Origin: CAWDMN01 sp963803155
GTDB taxonomy: Bacteria; Acidobacteriota; Terriglobia; Versatilivoradales; Versatilivoraceae
Assembly: GCA_963803155.1 (NCBI GenBank)
Contig: CAWDMN010000034.1
Span: forward strand, 62,001 to 126,000
Reading direction: 5' to 3'
DNA length: 64,000 nt
Within the stretch, counting starts at the first letter, position 1, and every line of letters begins with the position of its first letter. The notes under the pieces are model-generated. The model was not told the origin of the DNA. It worked only from the letters and a program-made list of their open reading frames with translations, and searched no databases. Shown here piece after piece: positions 15,143 through 25,125 of the stretch. The translations under genes and the position numbers were made by a program.

Positions 15143-16554
15143 GTCAATTGGTCTATTTCGATTTAAAGGAGAGGGAAGAGCAGCCTGTCCTCGAAGATGC
15201 CGATAGCTACGAGCTTTCCGCGGATGGCAAGAAGGCGTTGGTTCGACAGGGGACCTCTTTTTCTATCCTGGATCTGAAACCAAAGCAAAAGTTTGAAAAG
15301 AAACTCCGTTTGGAAGAGATGGAGATGCTGGTAGATCCCAAGGCGGAGTGGCGGCAAATCTTCAATGACGCCTGGCGGTTCGAACGGGACTATTTCTACG
15401 ATCCCCACATGCATGGCGTGGATTGGAAGGCCATGCGGGAACAGTATGGGAAGCTTCTGGAGGACGCGGTCACCCGCTGGGATGTGAATTTCGTACTCGG
15501 TGAATTGATTGCGGAGTTGAATGCTTCCCATACGTATCGGGGGGGCGGGGATGTTCCATCTGAAACGCAGCTTGGTGTCGGCCTGTTGGGTATTAATTGG
15601 TCCCTGGAAAATGGCGCATATCGGATCAAAAGAATCATTAATGGAGGGGATTGGGATGCTCAATTGCGTTCTCCCCTGGCGGAACCGGGCCTAAAGGTGA
15701 AAGAGGGAGACTACATTCTGGAAGTCAATGGCCTAGCGCTTGACACGAAGCTGAATCCTTGGGCTGCGTTCCGGGGCTTGGCTGACAAGACCGTCCAGCT
15801 GACCGTGAATGATAAGCCAGTCAAGGAAGGTTCGAGGAAGATCCTGGTAAAAACGCTGGCCAGCGAGGATGCTTTGCGCCAGTTGGATTGGATTGAATCG
15901 AATCGGGCCTATGTCGAAAAGGCCACCAACGGTCGCATGGGGTACGTCTACGTTCCAAGCACGGGAATTGACGGGCAAACCGAGCTGTTGCGCCAATTCC
16001 GTGCCCAATACACCAAAGAGGCTTTGATCATCGATGAGCGGTTCAATAGCGGAGGCCAAATTCCGGACCGCTTTGTCGAATTGTTGAATCGTCCACCTCT
16101 CAGTTTCTGGGCCACTCGCGACGGGAAAGACTGGCAATGGCCGCCCGTGGCTCATTTTGGGCCCAAGGCCATGCTGATCAATGGCTGGAGCGGCTCGGGC
16201 GGCGATTGCTTCCCTTACTACTTTAAAAAGGCTGGAATCGGCCCACTCATCGGGACTAGGACATGGGGCGGATTGATCGGGATCAGCGGCAATCCGCCAT
16301 TGGTGGATGGCGGAGGGGTCACCGTCCCAACTTTCCGGATGTTCGACACCGATGGGAAGTGGTTTGTGGAAGGTCATGGCGTGGAGCCGGACATTGAGGT
16401 ATGGGATGATCCGGGAGCGATGGCCGCGGGGAAAGATCCTCAATTGGACCGGGCCATCCAAGAGCTCGAACGGCTGGTGAAAGAAAAGCCCGCCGTGGCG
16501 CCAAAACGGCCCGCCTACGAAGACAGGGCGAACCATGCGGGGCCAGCCAATTAG
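15121..16554 (+). CDS. Tricorn protease homolog, PDZ and S41 protease part
   Basis: This is the C-terminal half of the tricorn-like peptidase. It holds the helical C1 region (IFNDAWRFERDYFYDPHMHGVDW), the catalytic histidine in LNASHTYRGGGD, a PDZ domain near GLLGINWSLENGAYRI to EGDYILEVNG, and the S41 core with the nucleophile serine in INGWSGSGGDCFPYYF, followed by GTRTWGGLIG. It degrades peptides, probably in the periplasm together with the upstream propeller. The only nearby start in this frame is a TTG at 15148 with no ribosome site, so the split from the N-terminal half is a frameshift, not two genes. The joined protein would have about 1120 residues, usual for the family. Confidence 0.87.
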   Translation, partial: RFPPNQKSQLVYFDLKEREEQPVLEDADSYELSADGKKALVRQGTSFSILDLKPKQKFEKKLRLEEMEMLVDPKAEWRQIFNDAWRFERDYFYDPHMHGVDWKAMREQYGKLLEDAVTRWDVNFVLGELIAELNASHTYRGGGDVPSETQLGVGLLGINWSLENGAYRIKRIINGGDWDAQLRSPLAEPGLKVKEGDYILEVNGLALDTKLNPWAAFRGLADKTVQLTVNDKPVKEGSRKILVKTLASEDALRQLDWIESNRAYVEKATNGRMGYVYVPSTGIDGQTELLRQFRAQYTKEALIIDERFNSGGQIPDRFVELLNRPPLSFWATRDGKDWQWPPVAHFGPKAMLINGWSGSGGDCFPYYFKKAGIGPLIGTRTWGGLIGISGNPPLVDGGGVTVPTFRMFDTDGKWFVEGHGVEPDIEVWDDPGAMAAGKDPQLDRAIQELERLVKEKPAVAPKRPAYEDRANHAGPAN

Positions 16555-16571
16555 GGACAATCGGGATTGCC

Positions 16572-16665
16572 ACACAGCGCGAAGTGATAACGAGCGATCA
16601 GCCGAGCTAGGCCGGCGCTGCGGCTTTTGCACGGCAGCCTTGATCACTCGCTGGCGGTTTGGGCT
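16572..16665. repeat. Copy of the CGAAGCG/GATC inverted element (R2)
   Basis: GCGCGAAGTGATAACGAGCG followed by ATCAG near 16577-16602 and TTGATCACTCGCTGGCGG near 16639-16656 are the two arms of the element that is tandemly repeated at 34154-34580. It lies between two convergent genes. Confidence 0.7.
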
Positions 16666-17060
16666 TTCCGCAGTGTGGGAAGCTTGGATTTGCGCTGTCT
16701 GGAGGAGAGCCACTTCATTGCCTCTGACCGCTTGAAAAACACCTTCACTTCTTTCCCTTCCCATCGATATGCTTCATAAATCAATTGGGTGATTTTCAGC
16801 ATCAGGGGAGCAAAGGCAAGCAAGGCAAGGCGCGAGGCCGAAGAAAATGGCTCCTTGCGGGCGAGGCTTTTTGCCTCCCCGGCATCCACCTCAAAATTCA
16901 AAACACCCGTCAAGTCGATCAAGTGAGAGAATTTGGGATCGAAGTGTTTGTCATTCCTCAGGAGCCTTTGATGCAAGAATGTTTCCGCCAGAGTAAGCAC
17001 GCCGGAGCCGACACTGATCACGATTTTCTTTTTTGGATTTATGGAATAAAAGATCGGCAT
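16644..17060 (-). CDS. STAS/SEC14-like (SpoIIAA-like) protein
   Basis: Starting at the ATG at 17058-17060 the protein has about 138 residues. It follows the pattern of the SpoIIAA-like/STAS family: a first strand pair (MPIFYSINPKKKIVISVGSGVLT), a helix, then DPKFSHLIDLTGVLNFEVDAGEAKSLA, and the C-terminal EVKVFFKRSEAMKWL. These proteins have no well-defined role. An upstream in-frame ATG at 17102 would add 14 residues, but AGAAGGAG lies directly before 17060. No operon partner is obvious. Confidence 0.65.
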   Translation of the reverse strand: MPIFYSINPKKKIVISVGSGVLTLAETFLHQRLLRNDKHFDPKFSHLIDLTGVLNFEVDAGEAKSLARKEPFSSASRLALLAFAPLMLKITQLIYEAYRWEGKEVKVFFKRSEAMKWLSSRQRKSKLPTLRKAQTASE

Positions 17061-17269
17061 AACTCCTTCTGTTCTTGTCAGCGTGGCCGTTAGAGATGCC
17101 ATGCCTGACAGTTCCGCGGAGAAAGACGCTCCTGGCGATTTTCCACTTGTCTATGAATTTATAGTTTGATGCTGTCTCCCCAAACGTTGCAAAGCGCCAA
17201 GCCAGGCAAGCCCACGGAATTCTTTGGGCCTATGGCTGGCCGGCGCGGAGCAGCGATGGCCGAGAAACG

Positions 17270-18880
17270 CTATTTGCCGATTTTTGTTCCTATGACCTCT
17301 CCAGAGACAACGATTTCGACACGCCGGTTTTTCTGGCGCCCTTCCGCGGTGCTGTTATCGGCCACTGGTGCAGTCTTGCCAAACCCTTGGGCAGTGAGAT
17401 TGCCTTCAGGCAAACCTTGCTCGATCAGATAATTCCGCACTGTTCCCGCTCGCTGTTCGGAGAGTTTCTGGTTAAATTCATCACTCCCGATACTATCCGT
17501 ATGTCCTTCCACCTCCAAATTCAACCCTGGATGCGCTAAGACTATTCCGGATAATCTGGCCAGCTTTTCCCGCGCGATTTGGCGAAGATTATATTTGCCG
17601 GTGTCAAAGAGCACATCCCCCATATTTACCACCAATCCGCGCGGTGTGTCGCGCGTATCCAAAATCCGGTTGAATTGTTGCAGCAGTTGGGCGCGCAATG
17701 CTTCCGCGGCTTGACGAGCCCGTTCCGCCTCAGCCTTGGCGGCTTCCTCCTTGGCCTTCAGGGCCTCGGCTTCTGCTTTAGATTGGGCGGCAGCGGCCTC
17801 GGCTTCCGCTTTGGCTTTGGCTGCTGCAGCATCGGCTTCCGCCTTGGCTTTCACGGCAGCGGATTCGGCCTCCGCTTTCATCTGGGCTTCCCGTGCCGCC
17901 GATAGTTCCGCCTGCCTTTGAGCTTCTTCGTCGGCTCTTCGCTTGATTTCGGCGGCTTCCGCATCGGCTTTCCGCTTGGCTTCCGCGGCTTCAGCCTCCG
18001 CCTTAGCTTCCGCTTCCGCCTTGGCTTTGGCAGCGGCGGCTTCCCGCTCATGGGCTATCCGCTCCTCTTCCTGACGCTGAGAAGCCAGGGCGCGAGCATC
18101 TTCCGCAAATTGCACGGTCTGCCGGGCCGTGGAAACGATTTCTTTTTTGTTGGCCTTATTTGAGAGTGCCTCTTCGGCCAGTTTCAAGCTGGATTCCGCT
18201 TTGGTGAAAATTTCCTGGGCAAATTTATCGGCGCCACGCGATTTGGCGATTTCCACGGCATTGCGGGCTTCATACATTTCCAGGGGAACATTCTTGAGAT
18301 CCAACGACAAGGCTAACGGGTTTCCCATTTTTTGGTACTGATCGCGCTTCATGAGCTTATAGTCGCTGACTTCGAAGAGCTTCCCCTTGGTGTCTTCACG
18401 GAATTCATTCTCCATCACAACCATTTCGCTGGGCTGACGCACCGCAAAATAGGGTTCGGCGGTGACAACTAAAGAGAAGACCTGCAGCTGTGTTGTGGCT
18501 TCCAGCTTACCTTCTCCCCTCTTATTAATAATAATTTCTCCAATACTGCTGGCACGCCCTTCTGGAGAGACTACCCACAAAACATAGGTCAGAAACTCAG
18601 TACCTAGTTTTGAGGGTTGGCCCAATCCTCCAACCTCCACTTGAATGTTGGTTATTCCCTTCTGTGCCTCCACTTTAGCCACGCCAAAAGCCTGCGGCAT
18701 CGATCCAACGCCTTTGAGGTCGACCTTGGTAGATCCTCCACCAACTTGATAGCTAATGGCCTGCGCCGATTTGCTGACAAGATCGGAGGCGGGTGCGCCC
18801 TGTTGTGCTTGAGCCGGAGCGGTCACGATTAGCACATAGAAGGTGACAATAGACAACATTGTTGTAATGAGACGTTTCAT
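17270..18880 (-). CDS. OmpA-family envelope protein with coiled-coil linker
   Basis: The protein (about 536 residues) starts at 18880 with AAGGAG 7 nt upstream and a signal peptide ending at AQAQQ. Its N-terminal 200 residues contain a conserved secreted domain (GGSTKVDLKGVGSMPQAFGVAKVEAQKG), then a DUF4398-like helix (NAVEIAKSRGADKFAQEIFTKAESSLKLAEEAL), an Ala/Glu/Lys coiled coil at about 290-400, and a C-terminal OmpA domain (FDTGKYNLRQIAREKLARL, VEGHTDSIGSDEFNQKLSEQRA, GKTAPVADNSTAEGRQKNRRV) that binds peptidoglycan. It probably spans the periplasm and ties the outer membrane to the wall. An ATG at 18973 would bury the signal peptide and is rejected. Confidence 0.88.
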   Translation of the reverse strand: MKRLITTMLSIVTFYVLIVTAPAQAQQGAPASDLVSKSAQAISYQVGGGSTKVDLKGVGSMPQAFGVAKVEAQKGITNIQVEVGGLGQPSKLGTEFLTYVLWVVSPEGRASSIGEIIINKRGEGKLEATTQLQVFSLVVTAEPYFAVRQPSEMVVMENEFREDTKGKLFEVSDYKLMKRDQYQKMGNPLALSLDLKNVPLEMYEARNAVEIAKSRGADKFAQEIFTKAESSLKLAEEALSNKANKKEIVSTARQTVQFAEDARALASQRQEEERIAHEREAAAAKAKAEAEAKAEAEAAEAKRKADAEAAEIKRRADEEAQRQAELSAAREAQMKAEAESAAVKAKAEADAAAAKAKAEAEAAAAQSKAEAEALKAKEEAAKAEAERARQAAEALRAQLLQQFNRILDTRDTPRGLVVNMGDVLFDTGKYNLRQIAREKLARLSGIVLAHPGLNLEVEGHTDSIGSDEFNQKLSEQRAGTVRNYLIEQGLPEGNLTAQGFGKTAPVADNSTAEGRQKNRRVEIVVSGEVIGTKIGK

Positions 18881-19617
18881 TTTCTTCTCCTTTGAATGAT
18901 GAGCCATATTAGGCGCCTGGAGTTTTTCTGCTTCATGGAGTTTGGTCAACCGGCGCTCCAGGTCTAGCGCCAATTATTGGGGACGAATAGATTTTATAAA
19001 CTAGGTATTACATTAATCTGAGTAGAATCCCTGTTTTAATCAAAAGACAATTTGGAGAGAGAAATGTTACCACATTTTTCAACCGATGACATTCTGCCGT
19101 CTCCCCCACCAGAAATTGGAGTGTGCCAGCTCTTGAATGATTTCCTTTGAATGTTCGCAGATCAAGCACGGATCAATGCCGTCCATTTTTAAATCCGAAC
19201 AGGAAAGTTCAAAAGTCAAAATAATTCCGGACTTTAATTGCATCCAACTTGGCTTATTTTAGATCAGTGGGGCTTTTTCACCTATCCCAGACCAAATGCA
19301 AATAATGCCAATTTTCAAGTCCGGCGCCTCCTCGATGTTATTTTCTCAGGCAGAGATCAGGCACTCCGCCATATTCTTTTGACCAGGCATACCCACTCTG
19401 ATTTAGCTCAGGTTTGCCCATCATTTTTATTTTTATGGATGAGATAGTAATGGGGGGATAATAGGTGGCCAATGAAACGTGGCTTGGGGACAAAGCCCCT
19501 CACTCAAATGAGATATTTCATTGGCGAATTTGTGAATAAAAAATCCTTGCCCAGCACGATTATCCGTGCCATCCGTTGCGACAATACCAGTCCTAAGACC
19601 TAAGGGATCTGAAATGG
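18881..19617. other. Intergenic gap without recognisable features
   Basis: No coding sequence with a ribosome site or family similarity was seen on either strand. The part next to 18881 contains an imperfect inverted pair around GGCGCCTGGAG and CTCCAGGTCTAGCGCC (18911-18973). The promoter of the OmpA-type gene should lie here, but no convincing motif was identified. Confidence 0.5.
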
Positions 19618-20625
19618 TCAGTTGCGCCTTTTTAATGTTGGCCGATCCTCATCACTCGTCGATGATCCGTCAGGAGGAGCATCTTCAACATCTCCGCTGG
19701 TTCGCCTCTTTAGAGTAGGCCTGTTTGTCTTGTCCCCCGCGGCGGGCCGTTTGGCATTTTCCATTTCCACCAACCTTCCTTTGATATGATCAAACTCTGA
19801 AGTGTTTATGGCATATTGGTCGCGAGAAGGCAAAATCGAAGCAATTTCCGATTGAACTTTTTCGATGCGATCATCCGTGGGTGGATGAGTGGAAAACATT
19901 TTGGACAGCCTGCCCGGCTTCTTCTTCTCTTGGGCTTCTACTTTTTCAAAAAAGGAGACAAAAGCTGTAGGATCATATCCGGTTTTGTAAAGATATTCCA
20001 ACCCAAGATAATCCGCTTCCGCCTCTGCCTTCCGGCTAAAATGGAGAAATTCCATGGGAATTAGAAATCCTGAGGCCTGATAAAGTCCGTAGCCCAACCC
20101 CCCTCCCATGAAAATTAATGGTATCGATGCGTAATTCAAGAGTGTGGCTTTTGTAAGCTGCTTGGTGGCGTGCCGGGCGGCAACGTGCGCAATTTCATGA
20201 GCCATCACTCCGGCCAATTCCGCTTCTTCATCGGCGGTTGTCAGAAGGCCGGAATTCACATATAAATAGCCGCCCGGAAGCGCAAATGCATTGATTTCGT
20301 CGGAATCGATCACTTTGATGGTAAATGGGACTTTTGCATCCGAATTCTTGACGATATTCTGACCCAGCCGGTTGACATATTCCGTTATCTCCGGGTCTTT
20401 GATCAATTTCGAGCTTTTCTCCACCTCTTGTGCTAATTGCTTCCCCAAGGCAATCTCTTTTTCCAAAGAGACAAGATTGATATTACCCAATCCCTTGTTA
20501 ATGTCTCTCTCGCCGATGTTATCGATGTCGGAATTTTTAGGTTTATTCCCCGCGATCAAGGCATCATCAAAAAAAACCGCTGCCAGGGCCAACAGAATAA
20601 GAGTCTTTATTTTCAGTGTATTCAT
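19618..20625 (-). CDS. M48 family metalloprotease
   Basis: The zinc protease motif HEIAH (in GVMAHEIAHVAARHATKQL, near residue 140) and the third ligand region EAEADYLGLEYLYKTGYDP are both present. A signal peptide (MNTLKIKTLILLALAAVFFDDALIAG) places it in the periplasm, like BepA/YfgC, which degrade misassembled outer-membrane proteins. After the protease domain (GRLSKMFSTHPPTDDRIEKV) the tail is Arg/Thr-rich and contains the repeated RPTLKRR. The start at 20625 is chosen for its signal peptide and GAAGGA upstream; an ATG at 20646 adds only seven residues. Confidence 0.88.
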   Translation of the reverse strand: MNTLKIKTLILLALAAVFFDDALIAGNKPKNSDIDNIGERDINKGLGNINLVSLEKEIALGKQLAQEVEKSSKLIKDPEITEYVNRLGQNIVKNSDAKVPFTIKVIDSDEINAFALPGGYLYVNSGLLTTADEEAELAGVMAHEIAHVAARHATKQLTKATLLNYASIPLIFMGGGLGYGLYQASGFLIPMEFLHFSRKAEAEADYLGLEYLYKTGYDPTAFVSFFEKVEAQEKKKPGRLSKMFSTHPPTDDRIEKVQSEIASILPSRDQYAINTSEFDHIKGRLVEMENAKRPAAGDKTNRPTLKRRTSGDVEDAPPDGSSTSDEDRPTLKRRN

Positions 20626-20987
20626 GGAATTCTTTCCTTCGATCACCTCTAATCAATTGTTTAGTCAAATTGTGATCCATCATTCAAGACTAAAATGCAA
20701 TATCGTTCCTTCGATCCTACAAACTAGTTGGATGCAAAAAGAGGGAAAAAGGGAATGAAAAATAGGGGCAGCTCCGGATTCAAAACTCAAGGGAGTCAGC
20801 CTGAAACGGAAGCTGGGCCAAGACGGTGTAATGTTGGCAGGCCGGGTAAAGTACGAGTCAGATTATATTGTCAAAATGTCCAAGGAGTTCGATTGGGCTA
20901 CAAATACCAAAATAGTTAACAAAGATCCCGCATTTGCCTGTGCATGCCCGACATCAGCAGGAGAAAATGAGACATTCCACTTCTGCC
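20626..20987. other. Intergenic gap, nothing recognised
   Basis: Short open frames on the plus strand (20728-21019) have no similarity and no ribosome sites. The sequence is AT-rich near the start of the M48 gene, where its promoter should be. Confidence 0.5.
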
Positions 20988-21695
20988 CTATTCGTGTGTA
21001 TGGACCGGTTCAAAGATGAAAAAGAAGGCATCGGTGATCAGGTTAAATTCCGCACTTTTTCTAAAGCCTGCTTTCCGGGTCCAATCTAGAAGATCTTCGA
21101 CGCTATACTTCATCGATTCATGCCCAGGTGGCCAGTTTGAATTGTAGTCGATAATGGCCAACCGTCCCTTCTCTTTAAGGCAAGAATAGAGCCGGCCCAG
21201 GTAAACCTGTCGATGTTCAATATGATGGAGCACATCACAGATAAAAACGAGATCCACGGTACCCTCAGCGAGCTTTGGATGGTCGTATTCTCCCAGGATG
21301 AATTCGACATTTTTTAAGTGGGCTTCCGCGATTCGGGCGCCGTTATATTTCAGAAGATCTTCATCGATGTCCACGGCAAACACTTTTCCTTCCGGCCCGA
21401 CCGCCTCTGCCAATCTGCGCGTGAATACCCCAGAACCTGCGCCAACATCGGCTACAACATCTCCTCGCTTCAAATTGAGAAGTGAAATTACCTGGTCAGG
21501 CTTAAGCCGACTGACACGTTCGGGATTTTCCAGGATTGGGATATATTCGTGAGTCGATCTTCTCCCGAGTTGTCCACCGCCTTCAAGAAAAAGTGAGATG
21601 GCGAAGATGCCCGTTATCAGAGAACTCGAAATCCGTGTGATTTTATGGTTCAGAATGGACATTTGACTAACCTCTGAAGGTTTCATTTTCTTCAT
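20988..21695 (-). CDS. Class I SAM-dependent methyltransferase, membrane-anchored
   Basis: A Rossmann-type methyltransferase domain is clear: motif I is VADVGAGSGVFTRRLAEAVG (near residue 80), the motif II acidic residue is in VFAVDIDEDLL, and VDLVFICDVLHHIEH and LKEKGRLAIIDYN follow. The N-terminal 40 residues include a hydrophobic stretch (ISSSLITGIFAISLFLEGGG) that could be a signal or anchor, so it may act at the membrane or outside. Such exported methyltransferases with a signal and ERVSRLKPDQVI-type linker are seen in several phyla; the substrate is unknown. It lies 55 nt upstream of, and in the same direction as, the end of the TonB receptor gene, so the two may be co-transcribed. Confidence 0.82.
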   Translation of the reverse strand: MKKMKPSEVSQMSILNHKITRISSSLITGIFAISLFLEGGGQLGRRSTHEYIPILENPERVSRLKPDQVISLLNLKRGDVVADVGAGSGVFTRRLAEAVGPEGKVFAVDIDEDLLKYNGARIAEAHLKNVEFILGEYDHPKLAEGTVDLVFICDVLHHIEHRQVYLGRLYSCLKEKGRLAIIDYNSNWPPGHESMKYSVEDLLDWTRKAGFRKSAEFNLITDAFFFIFEPVHTHE

Positions 21696-21750
21696 TGTCT
21701 TTTCGCGTGATTGGTTGCCTGGTTACTGAGGCGTTTCTGCCTGTCAATGA

Positions 21751-24700
21751 TCAGAAATCCAGGCGGACGCCCACCTGGCCCACGCGGTTGCCGGAGTTCT
21801 CCTGGCTCTGCACGGAAGTGATCTTGCCAAAGCTGACCGGACGATTGACGTATAGATTGTCTGGGGACAAATAGAAATTCGGGTGGTTGGGCAGGTTCGT
21901 AAAGGTAACTTCCAGGCGCAACCGCAGTTTCTCGGTGAAGTGAAAGCTCTTGAACAGGCCGCCGGCCACGGCGATCGTGCCCGGCCCCCGCAAGATTCCC
22001 ACGCCGGAATTCCCGAAGCGGCCCGCGCCCTTGGGAGTGGGGGTGAAGGCGGTGATGTCGTACCAGTGGTCGGGCGTGGGATTGGGAAGGTTGCCATCTC
22101 CGATCCGGTCCGACCGCCCAACGTCGTAATTGCCGGTAGCCTGGGTGTTGGATTGATTGAACTGCCCGCCAATCATGGGGGTTTGGAAAGGGCCAGTCTG
22201 CAAAAGCGAGATCGTGCTCAGATCCCATCCCCCCAGAATGGAGTTAGCGAATGGGCTCATTCGTCTCGCGAAAGCGCGCCCCTGGCCGAAGGGCAACTGG
22301 TAAATCGCGGTCAACAGGAACCTTTGGCGGCGTGATCCGGCCAACTCGCCGCGGTCCAGCCGCGTGTTATACATGTCGGTGATGAGTCTCTGGAACGCTT
22401 CTGTAGCAAACGCCTGGCCCAAACCGACACCACCAAACGGGCCTCCGGCGTTGCCAATGTTCTTGGAGAAGATGTAACTCGATTGAAAGAACAGCCCGCC
22501 CCCGAAGCGGTGGGTCGCTTCCGCCTGGAAACCATTGTAGCTGGCGAATCCGAGGTTCTCATAGGACCACACTTGGTCCCATGCCAGGTAAGGTCTGCGG
22601 CTGGCCGAGAAGGGGAGCGTGCTCGCGTGCTGTCGATTGAGGTCCACCATGAGGTTTAAACCCACGGATTCCGACCCGATATAACTGAGTCGCACAGCCG
22701 TATCCCGAGGCAGCTCATGCTCGATCGTGAGGCTCCATTGATAAGTCCGGGGATCTTTAAAGCCGAGATTGGTGGCGACCAAGAAGTCCTCCGTGCCGAC
22801 GTCGGGAAGCGCCAACGGTCCGCCGGAAACCTGGGGCAACACATAAAGCGGCGGCGTGCCGGGCGCTTGAAAGTTGGTGTAGGTGCGCACATCGGAGGTG
22901 TGCACGCCGGTCGGCCCATACGCTGTCCATCCCTGAATTGTTTGAGTAAAAATGCCGAAGCCCGAGCGCACGACCGTTTTCTGATTAGAAAATGGCCGCC
23001 AGGCGAAACCTAGGCGCGGCGCCCAATTTCCATAATAGGTTCGCCTCAGTCCCTGTCCCAGGCCGGCCTGGCTGGCGCTGACGATATGAGTGCAGGGGAT
23101 CGCGGTGGTAGTCCCCGGACACGCGTTAGTCGCCGCGAGAAAGCCCGGTGCGGTCGGAAGCGTATGGTCGGGTACGATGACATTGCCAGTGCGTGGATCA
23201 AAATTCGTGATGTTTCCAGCGTCCTCGGTCATGGGGGGATGCAACGACCAGCGCAGGCCAAAGCTCACGGTGAGTTGGCGGTTGACGCGCCATTCGTCTT
23301 GGGCGTAGAGGTGCGTGTGAGTGGCGCGCTCGTTGATATTGGGTCCGACGATCCCGTAGTCGTCATACGTGGGCAGGCCGAGCAGGAAATCGGCGAAAGC
23401 GTTGCCGCTGAACGATCCTTGGTTGAAAAAAAACGCGCCGAATTCGCCGTTATCGCCGAAGGACGTAATGTATTGGTACCCAATCCGCCGCAGATCGGCC
23501 CCGAATTTCATGGTATGCCTGCCGAGAATCCAGCTCAAGTTGTCGGTGTACTGCCAGCTCCTGGATTGGAAGGGCCCGTCCCTGCCACGGCCGATGGGAG
23601 AAAAGGCGGTCCCATCGGAGAAGTCAAAATAAGGAAAGCCGCCCATGCCTTGCGAATTGCTCAGATCAAGACCCTGGAGGTCCAGGGTGGCGACCGCGTC
23701 GGTACCCAGAATCGGGAAATGCTCGCGGCGGAGTAATAGACTCAAGCCAAAACGGAATTCGTTGAAGAGGTTAGGGCGGATAGAAATGTTGTGGGAAACG
23801 ACCAGGTTCCGATTGAATATTTCCCAGTTGCTGGTAGGTAAAAAGCCGTTGCTCGAAAGCACTGAGATCTTCTTCCAGCTCCAACGCCCGTAAGTCTGCT
23901 GGCGGGAGCTCAGAATGTGATCGATGCGCACGTCATAGCCGTTCGTATCGTAGAAAGAAGGAAACAGCCGCCAGTAATTGTTGTAGGTCGTGCCGCCAGT
24001 ATCATAGTTCGGCAGCGGGTAGAATTTATCGACCAGCTTGCTGGCGACGGGATTGATGCGCGTCGCGGGGATCACGTTGCCGGGAAACGGAGCGCCGGTG
24101 AGGGGATCTACGGCCAGGCCGCCAGGGACGCCGTTCAGATCTCCGGCCCGCATGGCAGCCGTCGGAACTGAATACTGTTCCAGAGACGAGCTCGGCTGGC
24201 GGTTGGCCTCGAAATCGAAAAAGAAAAACGTCCGATCATGCCCGCGGAAAATTCCAGGCAGATAGACCGGACCGCTGAGGCTGCCGCCAAAGGTATTGAA
24301 GACCTTCGCCTGCTTTTCGGGCGAGCCGTAAATGGTGGCGTCGAGCGCGGCATTCTGGTGATACCACAGCGCGCTGCCACGCAGCCGATTGGCCCCGCCG
24401 CGCGTGATCACGGTCACATCCCCCATCTGACCAAACTCCGCGTTGTTGTTCACGGAAGTCACTTTGAATTCGCTCAACATTTCCGTCGAGGGATACATAT
24501 TGGGATTGGGGCCTTGAAATGAGCTGTGGGTGGAGATCCCATCCACGGTGTACTCGATTTGAGCGGGAAGCCCGCCGCCAAGAGAGGGGGTGTTATAGGC
24601 GTCGTGCTGCACGCCCGGCACGATCATGGTTGCGATCAGAGGGCTGGTGGTGACGCCGCGGTAGTTAAGCGGCAACTGGGTGATCTGTTCGAACGTCTTC

Positions 24701-25125
24701 GTGTCCGCAATAATTGGATTTTCGGTGTCGATGAGCGGGACTCTGCTGGTGACCACGACGGCTTGTTCCAGCGGCGCGACCTCCAACTTCAGATCGACGC
24801 GGAGGGTACCCCGCGCCTCCAGGCGCGCTTCCGCAACTCTTGCCGTAGAGAATCCCCCCTTGGCGGCTGTGATTTCATAACGGCCCGGCTTCAGGTTGAG
24901 AACCTCGTAAAGTCCTTCCCCGTCCGATTTGGAGGAGCGAACTGTGTTGGAGTCGATTTCCCGGGCGGAAATCACGGCGGCCGCAATGGCCGCGCCCGAG
25001 GCATCTCTCACCGAACCCACGATGCTTCCGAACGTGGATTGAGCGAACAGGCGGGAGGCGCCCGTCTGCATGGCCAATGACAGGGCGAAGGCGGCAAACA
25101 AGCGCGGCATAAACTCCTTCGTCAT
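21751..25125 (-). CDS. TonB-dependent receptor, Oar type with carboxypeptidase-like domain
   Basis: This 1124-residue outer-membrane protein begins with a signal peptide ending at LFAQS. A carboxypeptidase regulatory-like domain follows (FGSIVGSVRDASGAAIAAAVISA, LYEVLNLKPGRYEITAAKGGFS, residues 30-120), then the plug (SRVPLIDTENPIIADTK, YTVDGISTHSS, MGDVTVITRGGANRLRGS) and a large beta barrel that ends in the aromatic C-terminus QVGVRLDF. The type is expanded in acidobacteria and related to Myxococcus Oar; it probably takes up large carbohydrates or peptides, but the ligand cannot be told. The ATG at 25125 is used because GGGAG is 5 nt upstream. A TonB or ExbB gene is not in the window. Confidence 0.92.
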   Translation of the reverse strand: MTKEFMPRLFAAFALSLAMQTGASRLFAQSTFGSIVGSVRDASGAAIAAAVISAREIDSNTVRSSKSDGEGLYEVLNLKPGRYEITAAKGGFSTARVAEARLEARGTLRVDLKLEVAPLEQAVVVTSRVPLIDTENPIIADTKTFEQITQLPLNYRGVTTSPLIATMIVPGVQHDAYNTPSLGGGLPAQIEYTVDGISTHSSFQGPNPNMYPSTEMLSEFKVTSVNNNAEFGQMGDVTVITRGGANRLRGSALWYHQNAALDATIYGSPEKQAKVFNTFGGSLSGPVYLPGIFRGHDRTFFFFDFEANRQPSSSLEQYSVPTAAMRAGDLNGVPGGLAVDPLTGAPFPGNVIPATRINPVASKLVDKFYPLPNYDTGGTTYNNYWRLFPSFYDTNGYDVRIDHILSSRQQTYGRWSWKKISVLSSNGFLPTSNWEIFNRNLVVSHNISIRPNLFNEFRFGLSLLLRREHFPILGTDAVATLDLQGLDLSNSQGMGGFPYFDFSDGTAFSPIGRGRDGPFQSRSWQYTDNLSWILGRHTMKFGADLRRIGYQYITSFGDNGEFGAFFFNQGSFSGNAFADFLLGLPTYDDYGIVGPNINERATHTHLYAQDEWRVNRQLTVSFGLRWSLHPPMTEDAGNITNFDPRTGNVIVPDHTLPTAPGFLAATNACPGTTTAIPCTHIVSASQAGLGQGLRRTYYGNWAPRLGFAWRPFSNQKTVVRSGFGIFTQTIQGWTAYGPTGVHTSDVRTYTNFQAPGTPPLYVLPQVSGGPLALPDVGTEDFLVATNLGFKDPRTYQWSLTIEHELPRDTAVRLSYIGSESVGLNLMVDLNRQHASTLPFSASRRPYLAWDQVWSYENLGFASYNGFQAEATHRFGGGLFFQSSYIFSKNIGNAGGPFGGVGLGQAFATEAFQRLITDMYNTRLDRGELAGSRRQRFLLTAIYQLPFGQGRAFARRMSPFANSILGGWDLSTISLLQTGPFQTPMIGGQFNQSNTQATGNYDVGRSDRIGDGNLPNPTPDHWYDITAFTPTPKGAGRFGNSGVGILRGPGTIAVAGGLFKSFHFTEKLRLRLEVTFTNLPNHPNFYLSPDNLYVNRPVSFGKITSVQSQENSGNRVGQVGVRLDF

